The translations under genes were made by a program, and so were the position numbers. Below, one piece after another: positions 1 to 6,840 of a stretch of DNA of 47,863 bases. The stretch lies in contig JAMFSK010000146.1 of assembly GCA_026225235.1 (NCBI GenBank), forward strand, positions 1-47,863, given 5' to 3'. The first letter of the stretch is position 1, and each line of letters begins with the position of its first letter. The DNA is from Burkholderiales bacterium. GTDB taxonomy: Bacteria; Pseudomonadota; Gammaproteobacteria; Burkholderiales; Burkholderiaceae. The notes beneath the pieces were generated by a model, which made no database searches, was not told the DNA's origin, and was given only the letters and a program-made list of their open reading frames with translations.

Positions 1-96
1 GCCGTGAGGCCTGAGGATGCCATCAGCATCCATCTCTAGTAACGCTTCGATGCAACTGACCAGATGCGCGTTGTCACCACGGAATGTGTCGCTCAT
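1..96 (-). CDS. Hypothetical protein, N-terminal fragment (runs off the window)
   Basis: An open frame of 32 codons begins at an ATG at 96 and leaves the window at base 1. The start overlaps the TGA of the upstream 243-residue gene in an ATGA arrangement, and GGAG lies eight bases upstream of the ATG. Both signs are usual for the genes of this operon. The visible peptide is acidic and has no motif I recognise; the rest of the gene lies outside the window. Confidence 0.6.
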   Translation of the reverse strand, partial: MSDTFRGDNAHLVSCIEALLEMDADGILRPHG

Positions 97-824
97 GATT
101 TATCTCCGCCCATAGACGCTGCAAGGATGGCGCGCAGTTCGTTGGCAAGAGATCGCACAGCGCTGTATTGAGCGCATGCGATGTTGCTATGCTCGCGGCC
201 TTTGTCGAGCCTGTCCAAGTGCCGATCAATCACTTCCGTCAGCACGCTCGCGACAGGCGCATTGGCAGGCGGGGCGATGGAACTGGCAGTGAGCAATCGG
301 GCTGCCTCGTCCATGTTGTCAGCCATCTCGACATAAGCATCATCTTCGCGCAGCTTGGCAGCGTCGTCACCGAGGCAAGCAATCACCGCCTCTATGTTAG
401 GTTCATCGTACATTTGGCTGTATTCCTCTTCAGGTGCCTCGACCGGCGCGCTTCCAGTGGTCGGAGCGGTGGAGCGACAAAATTCCCTGCGTAACTGGGC
501 GGCTAATTCCGGATGCGATTCGGCGCAACTATCGGCATAAGCGATTAGTGCCGCGGGGGCGTGTGCATCATGGTCCATGTCGAGCACAAAGTGTCGGCAG
601 CCGTAATGTTTGCCTCCTTCCTGATCGCTTCCATCGACTCGGCGCACATCGAACTTGCGGAATAGCCCTTGTTGCTCAGCAGGTTTCGACATGTCGCGTT
701 CGCGGAAAACTGGATCGGGTGCACCACATCCACAAAATGGGAAGCGCCCGCAATAATCACGCTGGCCACATGGCTGCTCGCCTGCCGCTTGATCCGAGAT
801 CGGTGAGGGGGTGGGAGATGTCAT
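93..824 (-). CDS. Hypothetical phage early protein, 243 aa
   Basis: The ATG at 824 follows an AAAGGA ribosome site and overlaps the TGA of the reading frame that overlaps the cytosine methyltransferase gene. The first 40 residues are rich in Cys and Gly. The middle (about residues 55-115, with the string [15 protein letters not shown] and an Ala-rich helix ending in AAQLRREF) resembles small proteins found in Burkholderia prophages. The C-terminal 60 residues look helical ([12 protein letters not shown]). It may join two small phage modules. I do not recognise a function; its place beside two DNA methyltransferase genes suggests a DNA-metabolism or host-takeover role only by association. Confidence 0.7.
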   Translation of the reverse strand: MTSPTPSPISDQAAGEQPCGQRDYCGRFPFCGCGAPDPVFRERDMSKPAEQQGLFRKFDVRRVDGSDQEGGKHYGCRHFVLDMDHDAHAPAALIAYADSCAESHPELAAQLRREFCRSTAPTTGSAPVEAPEEEYSQMYDEPNIEAVIACLGDDAAKLREDDAYVEMADNMDEAARLLTASSIAPPANAPVASVLTEVIDRHLDRLDKGREHSNIACAQYSAVRSLANELRAILAASMGGDKS

Positions 825-1753
825 TTTGGTCCTTTATGCGTCGATTGTTTCGCGAGCTGCTGCGATGAATTCCGCTGCTTGATAAGCGTTGATCGCGTTT
901 CCGTAGGCGCGCAGGCGTCCCACTCGGGAGGCAGCGCCATCAGCCAGCGGGAATGTGCCGGGTTCAACTGGCCGCCACTTTTCGTCCCGGCAGAGGATCC
1001 AGTCAGCATCTCGCCAGAAACCGTTAGTCGGGCCGGCTGATTCGATACGCTCAATTCGACCGTCTTGCGCGAACTGTCCGTGTTCCCCGCTGCGTTGTAG
1101 CCCTTCTGTGCAGGGGTTCCCGCCATCGGCGTAGGCCATCCCGCTAGCATCGCAAAGTCGTTCAGGTTCGATCCATGCCGCGTTTCGCCCATCGCTCGCG
1201 CTGCTTGTCCTCCGCCCGTTGAGTCGCTGGTCTGCGGCGTCGGCCAGCTCGCAAACGTCGCCACATGATTCAGGCTCACCGCAACCTTGCGCCCGTCCGG
1301 AGTCTGCCCCGTCACGCTCAGCCCCTCGAACGACTGCGATCCCATTGCGTTCCCTACTGTTGGCGTGGGCCACGAAGTACGTCCGGTCGCGGATGTGCGG
1401 GGCACCGACGCTCGCAGACGGGAAAGCGAGCGCCCCGAAGGCATAACCCAAGCCTTCCAGGTCAGCCGAAACAAGGTCGAGCCAAGGTTCTGCGTCCTTG
1501 CTTGCAACTTGCTCACCAAGGATTGCTGTAGGTCGCCGCTCGCGAATGAGGTGGTCCCATGCCGGCCAGACGTGCCGCTCGTCATCAAACCCAGCGCCTT
1601 GGCCTGCCTGGCTGAAAGGTTGGCACGGACAGGAACCTGTCCAAACAGGTCGATCATCAGCCCATCCAGCGAGTCGAAGCGCGTATGACCAGACTCCGAT
1701 TCCGGCGAAGAAATGGCACTGGATGTATCCGCGCAAGTCGTCTGGTCTAACAT
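821..1753 (-). CDS. WPTP-repeat protein encoded in a second frame of the dcm-like gene
   Basis: This frame lies almost wholly inside the cytosine methyltransferase gene, one base out of phase on the same strand. It carries WPTP three times and ends in the block [19 protein letters not shown]. From memory, that block and the WPTP motifs recur in phage proteins encoded with, or annotated as, cytosine methyltransferases. Each WPTP is the shifted reading of an [LV]A[DH]A-type run in the methyltransferase frame. The TGA overlaps the next gene's ATG in an ATGA junction, the usual coupling here, whereas the methyltransferase stops 13 bases earlier. The start is uncertain: TTG 1804, ATG 1753 and ATG 1657 are all in frame; the conserved-looking part begins near 1657. 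A DNA-modification role is inferred from the overlap alone. Confidence 0.55.
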   Translation of the reverse strand: MLDQTTCADTSSAISSPESESGHTRFDSLDGLMIDLFGQVPVRANLSARQAKALGLMTSGTSGRHGTTSFASGDLQQSLVSKLQARTQNLGSTLFRLTWKAWVMPSGRSLSRLRASVPRTSATGRTSWPTPTVGNAMGSQSFEGLSVTGQTPDGRKVAVSLNHVATFASWPTPQTSDSTGGGQAARAMGETRHGSNLNDFAMLAGWPTPMAGTPAQKGYNAAGNTDSSRKTVELSVSNQPARLTVSGEMLTGSSAGTKSGGQLNPAHSRWLMALPPEWDACAPTETRSTLIKQRNSSQQLAKQSTHKGPK

Positions 1754-1862
1754 CTCGAATATCTCTCTCGTCAACGTCGCCAGGTGCAATGTGACCGGCG
1801 GCAATCAGGTTTCTAAGCCACTGCGCTGCGTATGGATCAATCTCGTTGTAATACGCCGCCAC
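834..1862 (-). CDS. DNA (cytosine-5-)-methyltransferase
   Basis: The 342-residue protein would transfer a methyl group from S-adenosylmethionine to C5 of cytosine. Visible motifs in family order are: motif I FFAGIG (51-56), motif [11 protein letters not shown] (77-84, catalytic Cys80), a motif VI variant GEQV (116-119, where most members have ENV), motif [13 protein letters not shown] (155-163) and motif [15 protein letters not shown] (313-324). The variable region (about 168-285) is low in similarity to anything I know and is the part read in a second frame as the WPTP protein. The start is GTG at 1862, supported by a near-perfect AGGAGGTG site six bases upstream. Likely roles are protection of phage DNA against host restriction or epigenetic control. 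Confidence 0.9.
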   Translation of the reverse strand: MAAYYNEIDPYAAQWLRNLIAAGHIAPGDVDERDIRDVRPDDLRGYIQCHFFAGIGVWSYALRLAGWADDRPVWTGSCPCQPFSQAGQGAGFDDERHVWPAWDHLIRERRPTAILGEQVASKDAEPWLDLVSADLEGLGYAFGALAFPSASVGAPHIRDRTYFVAHANSRERNGIAVVRGAERDGADSGRAQGCGEPESCGDVCELADAADQRLNGRRTSSASDGRNAAWIEPERLCDASGMAYADGGNPCTEGLQRSGEHGQFAQDGRIERIESAGPTNGFWRDADWILCRDEKWRPVEPGTFPLADGAASRVGRLRAYGNAINAYQAAEFIAAARETIDA

Positions 1863-1926
1863 TTATTCACCTCCTATTTTCAATCCCGCCAACCCGCATC
1901 CCCGACGCAGCGGGTAGGGAGCGGGG

Positions 1927-2229
1927 TTATGCTGTGCCGGTTGCTCTGGCGATGGCGGCACGAGCCGTCAATATTTCACCCTCGACGCTTATTTCGTCGT
2001 CTCCACCGCCAACCATGTGCTCAAGTTCGAGCAACTTCTTTTCCGCCATCTGAAGCGCTTTAAGTAGATCAGGCGCTGCAGCTATCAAGCGCGCATCGGG
2101 CTCCACGTTCTCGCCATACACGTTTGCAAGTTCAACCCACATCCCATATGACTGATCTTCATAGGTGCTGCGGTATGCCACGTCGCCCTTCAGAGTTACC
2201 TTCCACGGACCCGGTGTATGCGTTGCCAT
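1927..2229 (-). CDS. HTPGPW-type small phage protein
   Basis: This 100-residue protein opens with HTPGPW and has the string DARLIAAAPDLLKALQ near residues 65-80. That is the hallmark of a very common prophage family of unknown function. The C-terminal half is a predicted helix. AGGAG precedes the ATG by five bases. It sits between two DNA methyltransferase genes, which is a usual neighbourhood for this family. The family identity is clear but no biochemical role is known to me. Confidence 0.85.
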   Translation of the reverse strand: MATHTPGPWKVTLKGDVAYRSTYEDQSYGMWVELANVYGENVEPDARLIAAAPDLLKALQMAEKKLLELEHMVGGGDDEISVEGEILTARAAIARATGTA

Positions 2230-2274
2230 AAAATCTCCTAAATTTGTCGCAGTAGGTGCGCGGCCGATGGGGCG

Positions 2275-3327
2275 TTACGCTTGATCGAGCATCAGGCCCG
2301 GTTGACGCAGGCGGTCGTTTTGAAGCGGCTCGTATGCTGGGTTCAACTCGCAGCCGATCCACTTGCGGCCGAGTCGAGACGCAACAGAGCCAGTCGTTCC
2401 GCTACCGAAGAACGGATCGAACACGATGTCACCGGGCCTCGATCCAGCCAGCACGCACGGCTCGACGAGCGCCTCAGGGAACGTGGCGAAGTGCGCGCCC
2501 GGGTATGCTTCGGTCGCGATCGTCCAGACGCTGCGACGGTTCGCCGTGGTCAGGTCATATTCACTGTCAGCGCGATCTGGGCGGTGCGTGCCTGTCGTCT
2601 GCCCTGGATGTGCAACCGCGCGCTTAGAGTCTTCCCGCTTGAAGTTGTCGCGGGATGACCGCCCGTCAGTCATGTACTTATCGCGGGCCTTGAAATTCAT
2701 CGTTTCGAACGACTTCAGTTTTGTCTCGATACTCGCGGGCGTGCGAATGGCATCGAAGTCTGAAAAATACTTCGCGCTCTTGCTCAGCAGAAACAGGTAT
2801 TCGTGCGCCTTTGTGCATCGGTCTTTGATCGATTCCGGCATCGGATTAGGTTTGTGCCAAATGATGTCCTGACGCAAGTACCAACCAGCGTCTTGCAAGG
2901 CGAAAGCCAAGCGCCACGGCTGCCCCATCAAATCCTTTTTCTTGATCCCGGCGTCGCGGATCGTTCCGGTGCCGCTGACTTTGCGCTGCGAAGCGGCAAC
3001 TTGGCGCGCACTAAGGGCCGACACCCCAACGCCGCTGTATTCGCGCCCTTGGCTTCCCCATGAGCCGGCGTAGCTATCGCCCATGTTCACCCAGGCAGTA
3101 CCGTCATCTGCGAGCAGCTCGCGGCACAGTTCGAATACGTCTGTGAGCGTGTCGATGAACTCCCGCAACGTCGGCTCATGACCTATTTGTCCATCGACGC
3201 CGTAGTCGCGGAGACCCCAGTAGGGCGGCGACGTGACGATCGTCTGCACCTTCACGCCATCAGCGATCATCGCGCGCATTGTGTCGCGACAGTCGCCAAA
3301 GTGGCAGGCGTTGGTCCAATCGGCCAT
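2275..3327 (-). CDS. Site-specific DNA methyltransferase (N4-cytosine/N6-adenine, beta class)
   Basis: The protein has 350 residues. Catalytic motif IV, TSPPYW (32-37), lies near the N-terminus and the AdoMet motif DPFFGSGTTG (304-313) near the C-terminus, the beta-class order. The SPPY form of motif IV favours N4-cytosine methylation over N6-adenine, but does not prove it. I chose the ATG at 3327 over an upstream TTG at 3342 because GAGGAC lies at the proper distance before 3327. With the C5 methyltransferase 400 bases downstream it gives the phage two different modification chemistries. No restriction partner is visible, so these are probably orphan protective methylases. Confidence 0.9.
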   Translation of the reverse strand: MADWTNACHFGDCRDTMRAMIADGVKVQTIVTSPPYWGLRDYGVDGQIGHEPTLREFIDTLTDVFELCRELLADDGTAWVNMGDSYAGSWGSQGREYSGVGVSALSARQVAASQRKVSGTGTIRDAGIKKKDLMGQPWRLAFALQDAGWYLRQDIIWHKPNPMPESIKDRCTKAHEYLFLLSKSAKYFSDFDAIRTPASIETKLKSFETMNFKARDKYMTDGRSSRDNFKREDSKRAVAHPGQTTGTHRPDRADSEYDLTTANRRSVWTIATEAYPGAHFATFPEALVEPCVLAGSRPGDIVFDPFFGSGTTGSVASRLGRKWIGCELNPAYEPLQNDRLRQPGLMLDQA

Positions 3328-3385
3328 GAATCGAGTCCTCAAAGATAGGGTTAGCCGCCAGTAGTGCGCGGCATGGGGTGGGAGA

Positions 3386-4087
3386 TCAGGCTTCGAGCGG
3401 CGTTTTCGTCAGCTCGTACGGGACAGGCTTCGGGAACCAGGTGGGCAACTGCTCGAACGAGTCGCGCATCTTCATGATTCCGCCGAACACCTCAAGGTCT
3501 GGCATCGCGCCGACGACGAAGAGCAGGGCGCTATCGGCGTCCTTGGTGAAGAATCGGATGCTGCCGAAGTGCTGCCCAATGGCGAGGGCATCTTTTAGAT
3601 AGGTCGGGTTGATCGCGCCGGAGATTCCTTCCGAATAACCGAGCGCCGATGCGACGTTCTCGATGCGCGGGAAGTCCGCTTCAATCAGAGAATTACCCGG
3701 CTGGATGAATGTCGGGATGCCAACTTCGTCGTTCACCAGCGCGTTTCCGTTCGACATGACGTCGAAGGTGCTTTTCGAGTTGCACGACTTCAGCGCGTCT
3801 TTCTTGACGGCGCAGATGATTTCTTTCTCGGCATACCCGTTCTGATCGTGGATCACCACATAGCGATGCCCGTCCGTCGCCACAACCATGACCGTGCCGT
3901 CCTCGAGCGGTCGAATGTTGATGCCATTGAGGTAATAACGAATGTCGTCGTGAGCCATGAACGGCGCCGCGATCTTGATCGCCATCGCGTTGACTCGCGC
4001 GATCATGTGCGGAGCTTCGACGGGCTTGACCTCGGCGGCCGGTACGCCATCAATCGAAAGCTGCTCTTGGTCAGTAATTGCGTTCAT
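3386..4087 (-). CDS. Sliding-clamp-like protein (DNA polymerase III beta-subunit-like)
   Basis: The 233-residue protein contains YYLNGINIRPLEDG followed by MVVATDGHRYVV. This is the strand-turn-strand signature of DnaN-type clamps, where a substrate-side ATDGHR motif is typical. Bacterial beta clamps have about 366 residues in three domains, so this would be a short, roughly two-domain version. The start is the ATG at 4087, preceded by GAGGGAAAG. The frame stays open far upstream only because it crosses the 24-bp repeats of the neighbouring gene, so the longer 402-codon frame is not the gene. It may replace or block the host clamp during phage replication. Confidence 0.7.
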   Translation of the reverse strand: MNAITDQEQLSIDGVPAAEVKPVEAPHMIARVNAMAIKIAAPFMAHDDIRYYLNGINIRPLEDGTVMVVATDGHRYVVIHDQNGYAEKEIICAVKKDALKSCNSKSTFDVMSNGNALVNDEVGIPTFIQPGNSLIEADFPRIENVASALGYSEGISGAINPTYLKDALAIGQHFGSIRFFTKDADSALLFVVGAMPDLEVFGGIMKMRDSFEQLPTWFPKPVPYELTKTPLEA

Positions 4088-4136
4088 CTTTCCCTCAGTG
4101 GTTAGCGCGCGATGCAGCCGCAGCGCGATTTGGTCG

Positions 4137-4976
4137 TTATGCTTTGACGAACTTACGGTTGTCATCCAGGCGATATGCGACATTCGCTTCAATGCCGTCT
4201 TCGCCCACATAACCGATGACTGTGCGATATCTGTCGTTCGTCTCGTCGTACCAGCGAATACGGATCTCGCCTCTGTAGCCCGCCGTGGCCGTGCCTCTGT
4301 AGCCCGCCGTGGCCGTGCCGCTGTAGCCCGCCGTGGCCGTGCCTCTGTCGCCCGCCGTGGCCGTGCCGCTGTCGCCCGCCGTGGCCGTGCCTCTGTAGCC
4401 CGCCGTGGCCGTGCCTCTGTAGCCCGCCGTGGCCGTGCCGCTGTAGCCCGCCGTGGCCGTGCCGCTGTCGCCCGCCGTGGCCGTGCCGCTGTAGCCCGCC
4501 GTGGCCGTGCCTCTGTCGCCCGCCGTGGCCGTGCCGCTGTAGCCCGCCGTGGCCGTGCCAAGGGCGCCGACAATCGCTGCCTGCTTCTCGCCAACAGTCA
4601 GGCAGGCGCCGATGACCGCTACGTTCTTCGATCGCGGTTCGTTGGTTAGCAAATAATCTGTCGCATCCTTCTTGTCACCGACGAACACGACCTTCCCGCG
4701 CGGAAACTTGCACTTTCCGCCGAGCATTACGATGGTGTCGGACTCCACCTCGACAACAAGCCATCGAGCCGTCCCGTCGAGATAGCTGCTGCAGGAATGA
4801 TCGCCATGACCGAATAACCAGCCGTGCAAGCCATTGCCGCACTCCTTGTTGGCGATCCAATCCGGCGCTTCCGCGATCTCGCCGACTTGCGGCCATACGA
4901 AATTGTTCTGTGACGACATATCCGCCGAGCAGGTACGCAAGACGAGACTGGTCGACACGGCTTTAGCTTTGGTCAT
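4137..4976 (-). CDS. DUF7666-like protein with twelve GTATAG[YD][SR] repeats
   Basis: The protein has 279 residues in three parts. Residues 1-130 include WIANKECGNGLHGWLFGHGD, which I associate with the DUF7666 phage family. Twelve identical-length octapeptide repeats then form a Gly/Thr/Ala-rich stretch of 96 residues, likely a beta-solenoid like those of ice-nucleation proteins. The tail ends in VIGYVGEDGIEANVAYRLDD. An ATG at 4976 with GGAATTCGAA before it is a better start than the TTG at 4988. No enzyme motif is visible. The repeats could act as a spacer or a self-associating filament. The DUF assignment is from memory. Confidence 0.75.
   Translation of the reverse strand: MTKAKAVSTSLVLRTCSADMSSQNNFVWPQVGEIAEAPDWIANKECGNGLHGWLFGHGDHSCSSYLDGTARWLVVEVESDTIVMLGGKCKFPRGKVVFVGDKKDATDYLLTNEPRSKNVAVIGACLTVGEKQAAIVGALGTATAGYSGTATAGDRGTATAGYSGTATAGDSGTATAGYSGTATAGYRGTATAGYRGTATAGDSGTATAGDRGTATAGYSGTATAGYRGTATAGYRGEIRIRWYDETNDRYRTVIGYVGEDGIEANVAYRLDDNRKFVKA
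4272..4559. repeat. Tandem array of twelve 24-bp units inside a gene
   Basis: Twelve head-to-tail 24-bp units encode GTATAG[YD][SR]. The units are identical, synonymous positions included, except at two bases: one switches Tyr/Asp and one switches Ser/Arg. Read with the gene the order is YS, DR, YS, DS, YS, YR, YR, DS, DR, YS, YR, YR. Because the unit is a multiple of three, several other frames also stay open across the array, which produces false long frames on both strands. There are no spacers, so this is a minisatellite and not a CRISPR array. Confidence 0.95.
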
Positions 4977-5015
4977 TTCGAATTCCAAGATGAGGTTGTA
5001 TGCGGGTCAGTCGCG

Positions 5016-5198
5016 TTAGACGTGGCGCGGTGCTGTGAAAGACCAGACCAACGCGCCGATCCAGCCGAGAAGCGTCCAACCGAGCAGGATGTTCAACGCA
5101 CCGATTGCGAGCGTGTTGTGATGGCCGCGGCACCCTGCAACGAAGGTCGGAAGCAGGGACAGGAAAAGAACGATGACGAGCAGGGCGAGCGGTTCCAT
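5016..5198 (-). CDS. Superinfection immunity protein-like small membrane protein
   Basis: The 60-residue protein has two hydrophobic spans (about 5-20 and 33-55) separated by GCRGHHNTLAIGALN. The HxNTxAI...NxLLGWTxxGW pattern matches the superinfection immunity family (T4 Imm type, PF14373), which sits in the inner membrane and blocks DNA entry by related phages. I chose the ATG at 5198 because AAAGGA lies seven bases upstream; a GTG at 5234 would add 12 residues but has no clear ribosome site. It belongs to a run of tiny membrane proteins. Confidence 0.75.
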   Translation of the reverse strand: MEPLALLVIVLFLSLLPTFVAGCRGHHNTLAIGALNILLGWTLLGWIGALVWSFTAPRHV

Positions 5199-5209
5199 CA
5201 AAAATCCTT

Positions 5210-5296
5210 TCAAAAAGGTGGGGGCATTTGCCACATCACCAGAACTACGAGGTAAAGAACCAGTTCAAGCAGCGCAAAAACGAAGAGGCCGCTCAC
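5210..5296 (-). CDS. Very small hydrophobic protein, 28 aa
   Basis: A GTG at 5296 overlaps the TGA of the preceding 55-residue gene (GTGA) and opens a 28-codon frame that is almost wholly one hydrophobic span (FVFALLELVLYLVVLVMW), ending 11 bases before the immunity-protein start. Support comes from the overlap, the membrane character and the tight packing. No homologue is known to me, and a frame this short could arise by chance. Confidence 0.4.
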   Translation of the reverse strand: MSGLFVFALLELVLYLVVLVMWQMPPPF

Positions 5297-5460
5297 GAGC
5301 CGCTATGACCAATCGGCCAATGGATGTCACGCTCCCGCTGTTCCAAGCCCCGCCGGCACTCCTCGTGCTTCTTCCCGGTACCGATCAGAAAGTAAGCCGC
5401 AGCGCCCACGAGAGCCGCTGAAAGCACCCAAACAAGGATCACTAATTGCGAGGAGTTCAT
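5293..5460 (-). CDS. Small single-span membrane protein, 55 aa
   Basis: An ATG at 5460 with GAGG six bases upstream opens this frame. Residues 5-26 form a clear membrane span (LVILVWVLSAALVGAAAYFL). A charged tail of about 28 residues (KKHEECRRGLEQRERD) follows, which should face the cytoplasm or periplasm. The layout, one span plus a charged tail, resembles phage exclusion or lysis accessory proteins, but I recognise no family. It is coupled by a GTGA overlap to the 28-residue protein. Confidence 0.6.
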   Translation of the reverse strand: MNSSQLVILVWVLSAALVGAAAYFLIGTGKKHEECRRGLEQRERDIHWPIGHSGS

Positions 5461-5544
5461 GATTAGCCTCATGGGGTTGCAAGCCTTACGATCTCGTCAG
5501 CGCACGCCTTACGTGCGTACCGCCGAAGCGGTTTCGATCTGTTT

Positions 5545-5574
5545 GAAGCGTCCTGCGCTGGCGCAGGACGCTTC
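5545..5574. terminator. Perfect 13-bp stem hairpin between small genes
   Basis: A perfect 13-bp stem (arms GAAGCGTCCTGCG and its complement) with a CTGG loop lies between the end of the 43-residue gene and the start of the 55-residue gene. TTT follows on the plus side and only CTT-CAAAC on the minus side, so it is an imperfect intrinsic terminator for either strand. It may partly end leftward transcription or protect RNA ends. Confidence 0.55.
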
Positions 5575-5614
5575 TTTAACTGGACCCATCTAGATTTAAT
5601 TGGGAAGATCGTCG

Positions 5615-5746
5615 CTAGCCGTAGTCCATGGGTACAGCAGGGTTTGGGTCTAGCGGCTGGCTTCCACGGATCAAATCCTCCACCAGCCAGTTGGGCCTAG
5701 GCGCTGGGGTCCAATTCAGCGCCATCAGCCAAATCAAAAGAATCAC
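5615..5746 (-). CDS. Small hydrophobic protein, 43 aa
   Basis: A GTG at 5746 overlaps the TGA of the preceding gene (GTGA). The peptide begins with a short hydrophobic stretch (ILLIWLMALNW), followed by a Pro-rich tail (TPAPRPNWLVEDL). The arrangement repeats that of the 5293/5210 pair: a single-span gene followed by a GTGA-coupled smaller hydrophobic gene. I recognise no family. The stop lies 41 bases before the 13-bp hairpin. Confidence 0.45.
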   Translation of the reverse strand: MILLIWLMALNWTPAPRPNWLVEDLIRGSQPLDPNPAVPMDYG

Positions 5747-5907
5747 TGCAAATATTTCGCCGAAAGCCGCTCAGCCCACGCGCGTCGGTGTTCCTCGTCA
5801 CGCCGCGCCTTCGTTTCCTTGTGCGTGACATTCGCCCCGTGTACGAACAAACACCCACAAGCCACAACGAGCGCCCAGATAAGCAGTCCTAATTGCCATG
5901 TATTCAT
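5743..5907 (-). CDS. Small single-span membrane protein, 54 aa
   Basis: An ATG at 5907, with AAAGG about 11 bases upstream, opens a frame with one span at residues 6-23 (LGLLIWALVVACGCLFV) and a strongly charged tail (HKETKARRDEEHRRAWAERL). The shape matches the 55-residue protein at 5293-5460, although the sequences differ. It could be a signal-anchored lysis or exclusion factor. No family is recognised. Confidence 0.6.
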   Translation of the reverse strand: MNTWQLGLLIWALVVACGCLFVHGANVTHKETKARRDEEHRRAWAERLSAKYLQ

Positions 5908-5940
5908 GATGAGTGAGCCTTTGCGGGAGAAAGAATCAGT

Positions 5941-6063
5941 TCAAATGCAATGCATCACAGCGCAACGTTCAGCCCGTGCAGCGCGGTAATCGATTTCGGA
6001 GCAGAGCATCAAATAAGCCGCCGCGACGATGAGGGTGATCCCCCAGATTTTCCAGATACTCAT
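5941..6063 (-). CDS. Small single-span membrane protein, 40 aa
   Basis: The ATG at 6063 overlaps the upstream TGA (ATGA). The protein has one span (IWGITLIVAAAYLMLC) and a short tail with two further cysteines. It is the third small membrane protein in this strip that is coupled by a 4-base overlap to its neighbour. No family is recognised. Confidence 0.5.
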   Translation of the reverse strand: MSIWKIWGITLIVAAAYLMLCSEIDYRAARAERCAVMHCI

Positions 6064-6221
6064 TTCCAAAGCGCTCCAGCAGGGATTGCCACGCACAGGA
6101 ACCACACAACACCGACCGCGCAGCCCAGACCGCAGCTTTTCAGGAGTTGCGTGTAAAACCGATCCACCTTCTGAAGCCGGGCGATTTCAAGCAGGTTGTT
6201 ATGGTTCGCGGTGCGGTTCAT
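6060..6221 (-). CDS. Small membrane protein, 53 aa
   Basis: An ATG at 6221 opens a frame with a polar N-terminal half (NLLEIARLQKVDRFYTQLLK) and one C-terminal span (GLGCAVGVVWFLCVAIPAGALW). This tail-anchored layout is the reverse of its neighbours. The ribosome site is weak (GAGA), and the gene begins 11 bases after the upstream stop. It is coupled by ATGA to the 40-residue gene. No function is recognised. Confidence 0.55.
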   Translation of the reverse strand: MNRTANHNNLLEIARLQKVDRFYTQLLKSCGLGCAVGVVWFLCVAIPAGALWK

Positions 6222-6232
6222 GGATGTCTCGC

Positions 6233-6514
6233 TTAGAACGGGTAATTCACGAGCGACTTGGATGCTTGACCAAGAGTCGGCGCCGTCCGCGGGTTCCTGT
6301 TGCCCGGATTGGCGAGGCCGCCGAAGGTGCTCACCATGTAGCAGCGCTTCGCCCGCTCCTGTTCCTTCGCGCCGATATGCGGATTGCTCCAGCCGCGCCG
6401 GCGCACATTGGCCCTCTTGTTTCCGCGATTCATCGGCGAGATCAAGCGCATAAACACTGACGCGAAGGCGAGTGATGCGAGAGTTGCCTTGCCTTTTGGA
6501 TTCTTGAACGACAT
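6233..6514 (-). CDS. Hypothetical basic protein, 93 aa
   Basis: The protein is basic, with a hydrophobic patch near the start (ATLASLAFASVFMRL), an Arg-rich middle (RGNKRANVRRRGW) and the C-terminus SKSLVNYPF. The ATG at 6514 has GGGG six bases upstream and is preferred to the ATG at 6520, where that site would touch the start codon. It may bind nucleic acid because of its charge, but this is only inference. Confidence 0.6.
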   Translation of the reverse strand: MSFKNPKGKATLASLAFASVFMRLISPMNRGNKRANVRRRGWSNPHIGAKEQERAKRCYMVSTFGGLANPGNRNPRTAPTLGQASKSLVNYPF

Positions 6515-6530
6515 TTCCATCCCCAGTTAG

Positions 6531-6671
6531 TTAAGCACCCTTGCGGAAATCAGCGACGCCAGCCTGAATAAGAGCGCTCGCAACTTCGCGCCGCAGTTTT
6601 TCAGTGAGAGCGCCAGATCCACCCTGGCAAAGCCGGTTGAGTTCCACCAAGTCTTTCGCACGCTCGCTCAT
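6531..6671 (-). CDS. First gene of the leftward operon, 46 aa hypothetical
   Basis: The ATG at 6671 has GGAG six bases upstream, which favours it over the in-frame ATG at 6752 (73 residues). The product is a short, mostly helical, charged protein (SERAKDLVELNRLC, then LTEKLRREVASALIQAG). It is the first gene after the pL-like promoter, in the place where lambda encodes N. It is not clearly Arg-rich, so I do not call it an antiterminator. Confidence 0.55.
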   Translation of the reverse strand: MSERAKDLVELNRLCQGGSGALTEKLRREVASALIQAGVADFRKGA

Positions 6672-6798
6672 GTCGATCTCCACAAACAATTTGGAGCACC
6701 GAGCACCGGAGAATGTCCTCAGAACAGAGCGCTGCAACTCAACGCCATCCACTCAGAACACTCGCTGCCTTCTTTCCGGTGGTCAGCGCATGAGTAGA

Positions 6799-6827
6799 AT
6801 AATAGGAAATCTCGTTATTTAACGCAA
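6799..6827 (-). promoter_or_regulatory. pL-like promoter of the leftward early operon
   Basis: On the minus strand TTGCGT (6827-6822), a 17-base spacer and TATTAT (6804-6799) make a good sigma-70 promoter with a start expected near 6792. A long A/T tract lies upstream. The two left operators overlap the -10 and -35 elements, so bound repressor should shut it off. Confidence 0.75.
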
Positions 6828-6840
6828 TAGGAAAACTTGT
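6801..6840. promoter_or_regulatory. Left operators (two copies, 25 bp apart)
   Basis: The sites are AATAGGAAATCTCGTT (6801-6816) and AATAGGAAAACTTGT (6826-6840). They share AGGAAA(A/T)CT with the three right operators and repeat with a 25-base period. They cover pL. The likely binders are the CI-type and Cro-like proteins encoded at 7321 and 7775. Confidence 0.75.

Noticed and set aside
4272..4559. CRISPR array
   Set aside because: The repeats are contiguous 24-bp units without spacers and lie in a protein-coding frame. No cas gene is present.
4088..4594. Long N-terminal extension (about 169 codons, ARPRRATA repeats) in front of the sliding-clamp-like gene
   Set aside because: It is the 24-bp repeat array of the neighbouring gene read in another frame. 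The clamp-like gene has a good ribosome site and ATG at 4087.
3957..4649. Plus-strand frame of about 230 codons with ASVARRGR repeats
   Set aside because: It is the complement of the same 24-bp array. The flanking parts are antisense to two supported genes and have no ribosome site.
6531..6752. Longer 73-residue form of the first leftward gene
   Set aside because: The ATG at 6752 lacks a proper ribosome site, whereas ATG 6671 has GGAG at six bases.
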